Source of the DNA: Galbitalea sp. SE-J8
GTDB taxonomy: Bacteria; Actinomycetota; Actinomycetes; Actinomycetales; Microbacteriaceae
DNA: 64,000 bases
Assembly: GCF_030345695.1 (NCBI RefSeq)
Contig: NZ_JAUASV010000003.1
Span: 1-64,000 of the forward strand
Direction: 5' to 3'
Of this stretch, positions 25,831 through 34,554 are shown piece by piece. The position numbers and the translations under genes were made by a program. Within the stretch, counting starts at the first letter, position 1. Every line of letters begins with the position of its first letter. The notes beneath the pieces were generated by a model. That model did not search any database. It was given only the letters and a program-made list of their open reading frames with translations, and was not told the origin of the DNA.

Positions 25831-27119
25831 CGATCGAGTCGGTGCACGCCTGGGAGGCGCTGGACTCGCGGGGCCGACCCACGGTGGCGTGCCGCGTGCG
25901 GCTCGCGGGCGGCGGGGTCGGCCGGGCCGTCGCACCGTCCGGCGCGTCCCGCGGGGCGCACGAGGCCGTCGAGGTGCGCGACGGCGGCGACCGCTACGGC
26001 GGGTACGGCGTCCGTCGCGCGGTCGCCGCCGTGAACGACGTGCTCGGGCCTGCCGTGCGCGGCCGCGACGCGGGCGACCGGGCGGCGATCGACGACGACC
26101 TCGAGGCGCTCGACGGCGAGCCCGGGTTCGCGCGCTACGGCGGCAACGCGGCGCTCGCCGTCTCGCTCGGCGTGACGCTGGCGTACGCCGACGGCGAGAG
26201 CGTCGAGCTGTGGCGCACGCTCGACCCGTCGGCGCGGCCGCTCATCCCGATGCCGATGGTCAACATCCTCTCCGGCGGCGCGCACGCCGGCGGCGCCGTG
26301 GACCTCCAGGACTTCCTCGCCGTGCCGCTCGGCGCGGAGAGCTTCGCCGAGGCGATCGAGTGGGTGGACCGCGTGCGGGCGGCGTGCGCACGCCTCGTGG
26401 ACGCCGCGGGCGGCTGGTCCGCGCTCGTCGCCGACGAGGGCGGGCTCTCGGCCCGGCTGCCGGGGAACGAGCAGGCGCTGCGCATCCTCGGCGACGGCAT
26501 CGAGGCCGCCGGGTTCGTGCCGGGGGACGACGTCGGCATCGCGATCGACGTCGCGGCGAGCCAGCTCACCGAGCACGGCGGCGTGCGCCTGCGCGGCGAG
26601 GGCGTGTTCCTCGACAACGCGGCGTGGGTCGACCGGGTCGCCGACTGGGTGCAGCGCTATCCGATCGTGTCGGTCGAGGACGTGCTCGGCGAGGACGAGT
26701 GGCCGGCCTGGCGCGGTGCGTCGCAGCGGCTGGACGGCATCCAGGTGCTCGGCGACGACCTGTTCGTGACCGATCCCGAGCGGCTCGCGCGCGGCGTGCG
26801 CGAGGGCGTCGCCAACTCGGTGCTCGTCAAGGTCAACCAGGCGGGCACCGTGACCCGCGCGGAACGCGTCGTGCGCGCGGCGAGCGCCGCCGGATACGCC
26901 GCCGTGGTGAGCGCCCGCTCCGGCGACACCGAGGACCACTGGCTCGCCGACCTCGCCACCGGATGGCGTGCCGGGCAGATCAAGGTCGGCTCGACGATGC
27001 GCAGCGAGCGCACCGCGAAGTGGAACCGTCTGCTCGAGATCGAGTCGGACGGCGACACGGAGTTCGCCGGTCGCGGCGCGCTCGCGCCGCTCACCGGTCC
27101 GGTGCCGCCCGTTCCCTGA
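25818..27119 (+). CDS. Enolase paralogue with altered active-site loops
   Basis: A 433-residue protein of full enolase length and order. Conserved: E207 (DEGG), metal ligands D244, E287 and D314, lysines K338 (VKVNQ) and K389 (GQIKVGS). Changed: the GGxHAxNNVDxQEF loop is GGAHAGGAVDLQDF (153-166), keeping H156 but losing NN and the Glu; the SHRSGETED loop is SARSGDTED (365-373), losing the substrate-binding His. Housekeeping enolase is absent from this context, so this is a second, specialised copy. GGAGGAG precedes ATG 25818. It may make PEP from 2-phosphoglycerate or dehydrate a related acid. Confidence 0.8.
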   Translation: MGSMTIESVHAWEALDSRGRPTVACRVRLAGGGVGRAVAPSGASRGAHEAVEVRDGGDRYGGYGVRRAVAAVNDVLGPAVRGRDAGDRAAIDDDLEALDGEPGFARYGGNAALAVSLGVTLAYADGESVELWRTLDPSARPLIPMPMVNILSGGAHAGGAVDLQDFLAVPLGAESFAEAIEWVDRVRAACARLVDAAGGWSALVADEGGLSARLPGNEQALRILGDGIEAAGFVPGDDVGIAIDVAASQLTEHGGVRLRGEGVFLDNAAWVDRVADWVQRYPIVSVEDVLGEDEWPAWRGASQRLDGIQVLGDDLFVTDPERLARGVREGVANSVLVKVNQAGTVTRAERVVRAASAAGYAAVVSARSGDTEDHWLADLATGWRAGQIKVGSTMRSERTAKWNRLLEIESDGDTEFAGRGALAPLTGPVPPVP

Positions 27120-27131
27120 GACCCCGGTCTC
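27118..27131. terminator. Short palindrome between convergent genes
   Basis: GAGACCCCGGTCTC overlaps the stop codons of both the enolase-like and LacI genes. A five-pair stem with a four-base loop is possible; there is no U-tract, so terminator function is doubtful. Confidence 0.25.
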
Positions 27132-28153
27132 TAGAAGGTCGACTCGCGCACGACGACGCGGGAGTCGACGACGTGCTGCCCGGGTCGCGGGTTGCCGGCC
27201 ATCGCCTCGGAGAGCAGCTGCGCCGCGAAGCGGCCGACCTCCTGGAAGTTCATGTCGATCGTGGTCAGCGGCGGCGTCGCCTCGGCGGCGAAGATCTCCC
27301 AGTTGTCGTGGCCGAGCACGGCGATGTCGCCGGGCACCGCGCGTCCCGCGGCGGCCAGGGCGTCCATGACGCCCCGGGCGATCTGGTCGCTGCCGCACAT
27401 GACCGCGTCGATGTCCGTGCCGCGCTCGATCAGCATCCGGGTCGCCTGGCGGCCCCAGCGCTCCGACCACGGGCCGAACAGCGGCGGGATGGCGAACTCG
27501 AGCCCGGCCGCGGCGAGGGCCGAGCCGGCGCCCTCGGCCCGCTGCCGGGCCGCGGCGAAGTGGCGATCGCCGCCGACGTAGGCGATCCGGGTGCGCCCGA
27601 CGGACAGCAGGTGCTCGACGCCGACCCGGCCGGCCTGGCGGCTGTCGGTGACCACCGACATGTCGTCGTCGTCGAACGACGCCCCGTAGGCGTAGACGAC
27701 GGGCACCGGCAGGTCGCGCCCGAGGGACGGCCGGGGAGCCGCGCTGTCCGCCACCACGATGAGCCCGTCGACGCGGCGATTGAGCAGGGCGTTCAGGTGG
27801 TGCTGCTCGCGGATCGCGTCGCCCCGGGCGTCGCACAGGAACACCGACAGGCTGCCCGCGCCGAGCGCGTCCTCAGCGCCCATCAGGATCGGGAGCGAGA
27901 ACCGGCCGATAAGGTCGTTCGTGAGCAGGCCGACCGTGTTCGTGCGGCCGGCCAGCAGGCTCTGGGCCATCGGGTTCGGCCGGAACTGCAACGTCTCCGC
28001 GGCCGCCTCCACGGTGGCCCGGGTACCGTCGCTGATGCCGGCGCGGTTGTTCATCACCTTGGAAACCGTTGCAACCGACACGCCGGCGAGCTCGGCGACA
28101 TCGCGCAGGGTCGTTGCTCGTCGAGCGGTGGACGCGTTGATTCCCGATGACAT
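27131..28153 (-). CDS. LacI-family repressor
   Basis: A 340-residue LacI regulator: N-terminal HTH TTLRDVAELAGVSVATVSKV (about 14-33) with hinge AAETLQFRPNPMAQSL, then a type I periplasmic-binding-like effector domain (NTVGLLTNDLIGRFSLPILM onward, DAVMCGSDQIARGVMDAL near 250). It is divergent from the sugar ABC operon; the perfect palindrome GAAAAGCTTTTC just downstream of that operon's promoter is the probable operator. It should repress import until the sugar or a derivative binds. Confidence 0.85.
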   Translation of the reverse strand: MSSGINASTARRATTLRDVAELAGVSVATVSKVMNNRAGISDGTRATVEAAAETLQFRPNPMAQSLLAGRTNTVGLLTNDLIGRFSLPILMGAEDALGAGSLSVFLCDARGDAIREQHHLNALLNRRVDGLIVVADSAAPRPSLGRDLPVPVVYAYGASFDDDDMSVVTDSRQAGRVGVEHLLSVGRTRIAYVGGDRHFAAARQRAEGAGSALAAAGLEFAIPPLFGPWSERWGRQATRMLIERGTDIDAVMCGSDQIARGVMDALAAAGRAVPGDIAVLGHDNWEIFAAEATPPLTTIDMNFQEVGRFAAQLLSEAMAGNPRPGQHVVDSRVVVRESTF

Positions 28154-28218
28154 GGGCGCCGAAGTCTCCTCTGCTCGTCCGTGCTTCGAACCGGCGGTTC
28201 GAGCGGAACTCTATCCGC

Positions 28219-28263
28219 TTGACAAGTGTAAGCGCCGGTTCCTATAGTTAGGAAAAGCTTTTC
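28219..28263 (+). promoter_or_regulatory. Strong promoter and LacI-type operator of the sugar ABC operon
   Basis: TTGACA (28219-28224) and TATAGT (28243-28248) are 18 bases apart, an excellent housekeeping promoter. GAAAAGCTTTTC (28252-28263) is a perfect 12-bp palindrome at the expected transcription start, the usual LacI-family position. A leader of about 110 bases then precedes the gene at 28370. Confidence 0.75.
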
Positions 28264-28369
28264 GTAGTTTTCCACATCCGTGGTGCGAAAGGCGTGGGCG
28301 CACCCGGGCCGCGATGCCCGGTGCCCCACGGATGCTCCCCCTCAACGATGAGAAGAAAGGCACCTCCCG

Positions 28370-29674
28370 ATGTACACAGCACATCGCTCCACGCGCGCGC
28401 CGAAGGCGCTCGCGACGGTCGCGTCGCTCGCCGCGGCCGGCCTGCTCCTGGCGGGTTGCTCGCCGAGCACCACCACCCCCGGCGGCGGCACCGACGCCAC
28501 CGCCACGGCCGACGGCACCGACGACGGCACGAGCCTCACGATGTGGACGCGCGCCGCGACGCAGACGCAGAGCAAGGCGTTCGTCGACGCGTACAACGCG
28601 TCGCACAAGAACCAGATCGAGCTCACGATCATCCCGACCGACGACTACCAGGCCAAGGTGGGCTCGGCGGCGGGGGCAAACAGCCTCCCCGACCTGTTCG
28701 CGTCGGACGTCGCCTACCTGCCGAACTACACCTCGCAGGGCCTCTTCCAGGACATCACGTCCCGCATCGACGCCCTCCCGTTCGCCGACGACCTCGCCCA
28801 GTCGCACATCAAGGCGGGCACCTGGGAGGGCAAGGAGTACGCCGTTCCGCACACGATCGACGTCTCGGTGCTGTTCTACAACAAGGACCTCTACACGCAG
28901 GCCGGGCTCGACCCCGACAAGCCGCCGACGACGCTCGAGGAGTTCGGCGAGCAGGCGCGTGCCGTCAACAAGCTCGGCGGCGACGTGAGCGGCACGTACT
29001 TCGGCGGCAACTGCGGTGGCTGCCTCGCCTTCACCTGGTGGCCCTCGATCTGGGCGGCCGGCGGCCAGGTGCTCAACGAGGACGGCACCGCATCGCTGCT
29101 GAACTCGGACGACGCGAAGGCGGTCTACGCCTTCTACCGCTCGCTGTACGACGACGGCATCACGGGAGCCGGCACGAAGGACGAGACCGGTGCGACCTGG
29201 GTCGCTCCGTTCCCGGACGGCAAGGTCGGCGTCATGCCGATGCCGTCGACCATGCTCGGCGACATGCCGGCCTCGACCGGAGTCGCGCCGATCCCCGGCC
29301 TCGGCGGCGGCGAGTCGACGTACGTCGGCGGTGACGCCATCGGCATCTCGGCATCCAGCAAGCACGCCGACCAGGCCTGGAACTTCCTGGCGTGGTCGCT
29401 CGGCGACGAGGCTCAGGTCGAGGTGCTCGCCAAGAACAACGACGTCGTCGCCCGCACCGACCTCGCCTCGAACAAGTACTCCGAGAAGGACCCGCGGCTC
29501 GTGACCATCAACGAGGTCGCGGCCAAGGGCGTGGCGCCGCTCGCCGTGAACATGGGCGCGGCCGTGAACGACCCGAACGGGCCGTGGACGGTGCTCTTCC
29601 GTGACGCGGTGTTCGGCGACGCGAGCAAGATCGACGCCGACAACGACGCGATCACGGCGATCCTCGCCGGTTGA
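28370..29674 (+). CDS. ABC importer sugar-binding lipoprotein (CUT1)
   Basis: A 434-residue extracellular solute-binding protein. Signal peptide with lipobox LAGC (Cys30), a Thr/Gly/Asp-rich linker to about 55, then the type 1 binding fold starting LTMWTRAATQTQSKAFVDAYN and ending in a TP-DNDAITAILAG tail. It would be anchored on the outer membrane face and deliver an oligosaccharide to the permeases that follow. GAAAGGCACCTCCCG precedes the ATG. A strong hairpin follows the gene, probably raising its transcript over the permeases. Confidence 0.85.
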   Translation: MYTAHRSTRAPKALATVASLAAAGLLLAGCSPSTTTPGGGTDATATADGTDDGTSLTMWTRAATQTQSKAFVDAYNASHKNQIELTIIPTDDYQAKVGSAAGANSLPDLFASDVAYLPNYTSQGLFQDITSRIDALPFADDLAQSHIKAGTWEGKEYAVPHTIDVSVLFYNKDLYTQAGLDPDKPPTTLEEFGEQARAVNKLGGDVSGTYFGGNCGGCLAFTWWPSIWAAGGQVLNEDGTASLLNSDDAKAVYAFYRSLYDDGITGAGTKDETGATWVAPFPDGKVGVMPMPSTMLGDMPASTGVAPIPGLGGGESTYVGGDAIGISASSKHADQAWNFLAWSLGDEAQVEVLAKNNDVVARTDLASNKYSEKDPRLVTINEVAAKGVAPLAVNMGAAVNDPNGPWTVLFRDAVFGDASKIDADNDAITAILAG

Positions 29675-29683
29675 CCAGCGGGT

Positions 29684-29708
29684 GGGTGCCGGCATCGCGC
29701 CGGCACCC
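29684..29708 (+). other. Intercistronic hairpin after the binding-protein gene
   Basis: GGGTGCCGGC (29684-29693) and GCCGGCACCC (29699-29708) form a perfect 10-pair stem with a 5-base loop, extendable by three GC pairs past one mismatch. It sits ten bases after the stop and before the permease genes. No U-tract, so it more likely stabilises the upstream message or partly attenuates transcription. Confidence 0.6.
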
Positions 29709-29737
29709 GCCCGACCATCCCCGTCTGGAGTTCCACG

Positions 29738-30673
29738 ATGACCACCCACTCTGTGTCGGCGCGCGCGGCGGCGGCCGCGCGCCGGCCGCGGCGACGGATG
29801 CCGATGTCCCGCCGGCGCGCACTGCTCGGCTGGGCGTACGCGGCCCCGGCCGCGGCGTTCGTCGTGCTGCTGTTCCTGCTCCCGCTCCTCACCGTCAGCC
29901 GCATGTCCGTCAGCGACTGGTCGCTGCTCGGCGGCGACAAGGGGCTCAACGCGCCGGACAACTTCGTCGACGTGTTCCGCGAGCCGCTGCTGTGGCCGAG
30001 CGTGGCGTTCACGCTCGAGTACACCGTCATCGTCGGCGTCATCGTTCTCGTGCTGGCGATGCTGCTCGCGCTGCTCGTGCAGGAGAGCACGCGCTGGAAC
30101 TCCGTGCTGCGCACCGCGGTGCTCGTGCCGAGCGCGCTCGGGCTCGCGAGCTCGTCGCTGCTCTTCTGGGGCCTGTACAGCCCGAACATCGGCCCGCTCA
30201 ACCCGATCCTCCAGGGGCTCGGAATCATCGACGAGCCGATCTCGTTCCTCGGCACCCCGGATGCCGCGCTCTGGTCGACGGTGTTCCTCATCGTCTGGCG
30301 CTTCACCGGCTTCTACATGCTCATCCTCATGGTCGGGCTGCAGGCCATCCCGGGCGACGTCTACGAGGCCGCCCGTCTCGACGGCGCCGGCCGGATCCGC
30401 ACCTACTGGAGCGTCACCCTGCCGCTGCTGCGGCCCTCCATCGCCCTCGCCACGGTGCTGAGCGTCACCGGGTCGCTGCTCGCGTTCGACCAGTTCTTCA
30501 TCCTCACGAAGGGCGGGCCCGACAACACGACCGTGACGATCGTGCAGCTCATCTACCGGGCGGCGTTCCAGCACTTCGACCTCGGCGTCGCGGGCGCGAT
30601 GTCGCTCCTCGTGCTGGCCGCGCTGCTCGTCATCAACCTCATCCAGTTCCGACTCCTGCGTGCAAAGGACTGA
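29738..30673 (+). CDS. ABC importer permease, CUT1 first subunit
   Basis: A 311-residue inner-membrane permease with six helices after a basic N-terminus. The EAA loop facing the ATPase reads YEAARLDGAGRIRTYWSVTLP near 205-225. Followed four bases later by the second permease gene. No ATPase gene is in the operon, so a shared MsiK-type ATPase encoded elsewhere is probably used, as is common for CUT1 systems in actinobacteria. Confidence 0.85.
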   Translation: MTTHSVSARAAAAARRPRRRMPMSRRRALLGWAYAAPAAAFVVLLFLLPLLTVSRMSVSDWSLLGGDKGLNAPDNFVDVFREPLLWPSVAFTLEYTVIVGVIVLVLAMLLALLVQESTRWNSVLRTAVLVPSALGLASSSLLFWGLYSPNIGPLNPILQGLGIIDEPISFLGTPDAALWSTVFLIVWRFTGFYMLILMVGLQAIPGDVYEAARLDGAGRIRTYWSVTLPLLRPSIALATVLSVTGSLLAFDQFFILTKGGPDNTTVTIVQLIYRAAFQHFDLGVAGAMSLLVLAALLVINLIQFRLLRAKD

Positions 30674-30677
30674 CCGC

Positions 30678-31508
30678 ATGCTCCGCACCACATTGCGCGG
30701 CCTGACGCGCACCCCGTACTACGTCCTGACGGCCGGGATCGCGATCATCTTCCTGTTCCCCCTCGTCTGGGCCGCCTACGCGTCGGTCGCCCCGCGCGGC
30801 GGCTCGGCGCAGGCCGAGGGATTCGGGATCGGCAACTACGTCAAGCTGCTGAACTACGACGCCGGTCTCGGCACCTACGTGCTCAACAGCGTCATCGTCT
30901 CGGGACTCACCGTGATCATGACGACCGTGGTGGCGCTGCTCGCCGGCTACGCGTTCGCGCGCTTCGCGTTCATCGGCAAGAACGTGCTGTTCATCCTCGT
31001 GCTCGGCATCCTCATGGTGCCGTCGGCCTCGCTGCTCATCCCGCTGTACGTGCTGCTCGGATCGGTCGGCCTCTCCAACTCGCTGTTCGGCCTCGCGCTC
31101 GTGCTCACGATGTACCAGCTGCCGTTCTCGATCTTCATGATGCGCATCTCCTTCGAGGCCGTGCCCGCGGAGCTCGAGGAGTCCGCGCTCGTCGACGGCA
31201 CGACGAGCTTCGGAGCGCTCTGGTACATCCTGACCCCGGCCGTGCTGCCGGGGATCGTGACGATCGCGCTCTACGCCTTCCTCGCCGCCTGGAACGACTT
31301 CATCGCGCCGCTCATCCTCATCAACGACTCGTCGCTCGCGCCCCTCCCGCTCGCGATCGCCAACCTGCGCCAGCAGGCGATGGGCGCGATCGACTACGGC
31401 GTGACCGAGGCGGGGGTCGTGGTGCTCGCTCTGCCGTGCGTCGTGCTCTTCCTCGTGCTCCAGCGCTTCTACATCAAGGGATTCATGTCGGGAGCGCTGA
31501 AGGGATGA
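30678..31508 (+). CDS. ABC importer permease, CUT1 second subunit
   Basis: A 276-residue permease with six helices. The EAA-type loop is present in the degenerate form ELEESALVDGTTSFGALWYI near 170-190, and the C-terminus FYIKGFMSGALKG is typical of the MalG-like subunit. ATG 30678 follows the first permease stop by four bases. Its stop overlaps the GH127 start by four bases, which ties transport to glycoside hydrolysis in the cytosol. Confidence 0.85.
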   Translation: MLRTTLRGLTRTPYYVLTAGIAIIFLFPLVWAAYASVAPRGGSAQAEGFGIGNYVKLLNYDAGLGTYVLNSVIVSGLTVIMTTVVALLAGYAFARFAFIGKNVLFILVLGILMVPSASLLIPLYVLLGSVGLSNSLFGLALVLTMYQLPFSIFMMRISFEAVPAELEESALVDGTTSFGALWYILTPAVLPGIVTIALYAFLAAWNDFIAPLILINDSSLAPLPLAIANLRQQAMGAIDYGVTEAGVVVLALPCVVLFLVLQRFYIKGFMSGALKG

Positions 31509-33472
31509 CCTCGATCGACAGCACGGTCCACGCGCCGCACGCGACCCCGGCATCCGTGCCCGGACCCGCCCTGCCCGTCCAGCCGCGCGCCGGCACGCTG
31601 CGACCCCTCGACCTCCACGCCGTGTCGCTGCACCCCGAGGGGTACTGGGGCACCTGGCAGCGGCTCAACACGGAGCGGATGATCGAGCACTGCCGCTACT
31701 GGATGGAGCGCGTCGGCTGGATCGGCAACCTCGAGGCAGCCGCGGCCGGCACGCTGCCGCAGGCGCGGCGCGGTCGCGAGTTCACCGACTCCGACGTGTA
31801 CAAGCTCATCGAGGCGATGAGCTGGGAGCACGGGCGCACGGGCGACCCCGACCTCGACGCGCAGATCCGCGAGCTCATCGCGATCGTCGGCCGGGCGCAG
31901 GAGCCCGACGGCTACATCAACACCCGATTCGGCCGGCCCGGGCAGGCGCCGCGGTACTCCGATCTGGAGTGGGGCCACGAGCTGTACTGCTACGGGCACC
32001 TGCTGCAGGCCGCCGTCGCCCGGTGCCGCACGTCGGGGGAGGACGAGCTGCTCGCGATCGCGACGCGCGTCGCCGACCACGTGTGCGACACGTTCGGCCC
32101 CGACGGCATCGACTCGGTGTGCGGGCACCCCGAGATCGAGGTGGCGCTCGCCGAGTTCGCGCGCCTCACCGGCCAGCGCCGGTACCTCGATCAGGCGGCG
32201 CTGTTCGTCGAGCGGCGCGGGCACGGCAGGCTCGCCGAGATCGAGTTCGGTCGCGAGTACTACCAGGACGACATCCCGGTGCGCGACGCCACCGTGCTGC
32301 GCGGGCACGCGGTGCGCGCGCTGTACCTCGCCGCCGCCGCGGTCGACGTCGCGGTGGAGACGGATGACGCCGACCTGCTGGCCGCGATCGAGCTGCAGTG
32401 GGAGAACACGGTCGCGCGTCGCACCTACCTGACCGGCGGCATGGGCTCGCACCACCAGGACGAGTCGTTCGGCACCGACTTCGAACTGCCGGGCGAGCGC
32501 GCCTACTGCGAGACCTGCGCCGGCGTCGGCTCGGTGATGCTGAGCTGGCGACTGCTGCTCGCCACCGGTCGAGCGCGCTACGCCGACCTCATCGAGCGCA
32601 CGCTGCACAACGTGATCGCGACCTCGCCGGGCCGCGACGGCCGCTCCTTCTTCTACGCGAACACGCTGCACCAGCGCACGCCCGGCTCGCCGGTCGACCC
32701 CGCGAAGCAGAGCCGGCGCGCGGCGTCGAGCCAGCGCTCGGCGTGGTACGAGGTGTCGTGCTGCCCGACCAACGTGGCGCGCACGTTCGCGACGCTCGGC
32801 TGCTACCTCGCGACCACGACGGACGACGCCGTGCAGGTGCACCTGTACACCGCGGGCAGCATCCGCGCCGATCTGGCCGCCGGCCCGGTCGAGCTCGAGG
32901 TCGGCACCGACTACCCGTACGACGGCGCGGTGCGGATCCGCGTCGTGACGGCGCCCGAGGGCGACTGGCGGCTCTCGCTGCGCGTGCCGGCGTGGGCGGA
33001 GGGCGCGACGCTCACGGATGACGCGGGCACGCGGATCGCTGCGGCGGCCGGCGGCTACGTGACGCTGCCCCGTGCCCTCGGGGCCGGGGAGGGCGTGACC
33101 CTCGAGCTGCCGACCGAGCCCCGCTTCAGCTACCCCGATCCGCGCATCGACGACGTCCGCGGCGCCGTGGCGATCGAGGCGGGCCCGCTGGTGTACTGCG
33201 CCGAGTCGTTCGACCTGGGCAGCGACGAGAGCATCGACGACCTGCTCGTCGACACCTCCGTCCCCGCCCGTCGCAAGGGACGCGACGGGGTCGTCGTGCA
33301 CGGCCGGCGCGAGTCGCCGATCGAGCACGCGTGGCCGTACGGGCCGACGGCTGCGCCGGCGCCGCGCACCGACCAGGACATCCGGCTCGTCCCCTACAGC
33401 GAGTGGGGGGAGCGGGCGTCCGGGACCATGCGGGTCTGGATCCGTCGCGCCGACGCGCCCGCCGCGGGCTGA
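31505..33472 (+). CDS. GH127-family glycosidase, beta-L-arabinofuranosidase-like
   Basis: A 655-residue protein matching the GH127 (DUF1680) family. It has an (alpha/alpha)6 domain to about 440, then beta-sandwich domains with LSLRVPAWAEGATL. The zinc/cysteine catalytic site is intact: E336 and C338 in YCETCAG, and C419-C420 in VSCCPTN, equivalent to Glu338, Cys340, Cys417 and Cys418 of HypBA1. The thiolate Cys is the nucleophile. There is no signal peptide, so it acts on imported oligosaccharides in the cytosol. Coupled to the ABC permease by ATGA. Not all GH127 enzymes cut arabinofuranosides, so the sugar remains open. Confidence 0.85.
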   Translation: MTSIDSTVHAPHATPASVPGPALPVQPRAGTLRPLDLHAVSLHPEGYWGTWQRLNTERMIEHCRYWMERVGWIGNLEAAAAGTLPQARRGREFTDSDVYKLIEAMSWEHGRTGDPDLDAQIRELIAIVGRAQEPDGYINTRFGRPGQAPRYSDLEWGHELYCYGHLLQAAVARCRTSGEDELLAIATRVADHVCDTFGPDGIDSVCGHPEIEVALAEFARLTGQRRYLDQAALFVERRGHGRLAEIEFGREYYQDDIPVRDATVLRGHAVRALYLAAAAVDVAVETDDADLLAAIELQWENTVARRTYLTGGMGSHHQDESFGTDFELPGERAYCETCAGVGSVMLSWRLLLATGRARYADLIERTLHNVIATSPGRDGRSFFYANTLHQRTPGSPVDPAKQSRRAASSQRSAWYEVSCCPTNVARTFATLGCYLATTTDDAVQVHLYTAGSIRADLAAGPVELEVGTDYPYDGAVRIRVVTAPEGDWRLSLRVPAWAEGATLTDDAGTRIAAAAGGYVTLPRALGAGEGVTLELPTEPRFSYPDPRIDDVRGAVAIEAGPLVYCAESFDLGSDESIDDLLVDTSVPARRKGRDGVVVHGRRESPIEHAWPYGPTAAPAPRTDQDIRLVPYSEWGERASGTMRVWIRRADAPAAG

Positions 33473-33489
33473 GCGCGCGGGCGCTCGCC

Positions 33490-33527
33490 GCGGACGGGCT
33501 CGACGTGCGCGGACGGGCTCGCCGTGC
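33490..33527. repeat. Tandem 19-mer after the GH127 gene
   Basis: GCGGACGGGCTCGACGTGC (33490-33508) is followed by the near-identical GCGGACGGGCTCGCCGTGC (33509-33527), with further GTGCGCG-rich sequence up to the epimerase stop. It is low-complexity GC sequence between convergent genes. Confidence 0.6.
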
Positions 33528-33568
33528 GCGCGCTGCCGTGCGCGGGCGCGCGCCGTGCGCGGCGAAGG

Positions 33569-34465
33569 TCAGAGCGCGGCGATCGTCCAGCCCGCGCTCG
33601 TCGAGGCGGCGGGCGCGAGCACGACGACATCCGTTCCGCTGTTGAACGCGTCGGGCGGGCAGGTCATCGGCTCGACCGCGAGACCGATGCGCGAGAGCTC
33701 CGGCGCGTCGGGACGGTCGGCGGTGTGCACCTGCAGCCAGCCGCACGCCTCGTCCCACGTCACCCGCACGCCCGTGCCGTTCGGCGCCGTGATCGTGACC
33801 GACCGCGAGGCGAAGCCCGTGAAGGCGTGGTCGATGAACGTGTCGCCGATCGGACGCGGCGAACGGAAGTCGAACGCCGGCGGCACGGGGTCGAGGGAGA
33901 CCGGGATGAGCCGGTCGTCGGTGACCTGCAGCACGCGCGTGGCACTCGACTCGAGCGTCCAGTCGTCGACGCGCCCGTCGCCCGCGACGAGGTACGGATG
34001 CGGTCCGGTGCCCCAGGGGGCGGGCGACGGACCGACGTTCGTCGCCGTCACGGTCTCGTGCAGGCCGTCGGCGTCGAGCTCGTACGCGACGAGAACGTCG
34101 ACCGCGAACGGGTAGCCGGCCTGGGGCACGATCGACGCCGCGAGCACCACCGAATCGGCCGCGACCGCGACCTCGGCGAAGTCCAGCCAGGCCACCAGGC
34201 CGTGCAGGGCGTGGCCGCGCTTCGGCTCGGTGAGCGCGAGCTCGTGCAGCACGCCGCCGAAGGCGTACCGGCCCTCGACGACGCGGTTCGGCCACGGCGC
34301 GAGCGTTGCGCCGCGGTACACCGGCCGCACCTCGTCCGCGTCGTACGGCACGACGAGGTCGCGGCCGTCGACGGTGAGCGCGCGCAGGGACGCCCCGACG
34401 CTCGCGATCGCCGCGCGATAGGGTCCGGAGGACAGCTCGTACTGTCGGCCGCTGAGCGAGGTCAC
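33569..34465 (-). CDS. Aldose 1-epimerase family protein
   Basis: A 298-residue galactose-mutarotase-like beta-sandwich enzyme. Blocks include GASLRALTVDGRDLVVPY, YRGATLAPWPNRV, and RGHALHGL with a catalytic histidine; a second His in GPHPYLV and Glu in WDEACGWLQVHT follow. It interconverts the anomers of an aldose. It is transcribed toward the GH127 gene and probably supplies the anomer required by the SDR dehydrogenase, although its own regulation is separate. Confidence 0.85.
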   Translation of the reverse strand: MTSLSGRQYELSSGPYRAAIASVGASLRALTVDGRDLVVPYDADEVRPVYRGATLAPWPNRVVEGRYAFGGVLHELALTEPKRGHALHGLVAWLDFAEVAVAADSVVLAASIVPQAGYPFAVDVLVAYELDADGLHETVTATNVGPSPAPWGTGPHPYLVAGDGRVDDWTLESSATRVLQVTDDRLIPVSLDPVPPAFDFRSPRPIGDTFIDHAFTGFASRSVTITAPNGTGVRVTWDEACGWLQVHTADRPDAPELSRIGLAVEPMTCPPDAFNSGTDVVVLAPAASTSAGWTIAAL

Positions 34466-34554
34466 GATCCGAGAGCCTATCCGCTCGCGTCGATCGGCGC
34501 GCCGAGCCGTGAGCCTCCCCGGATCGCACCCTGACCAGCCTTAAGGTGGCCCTC

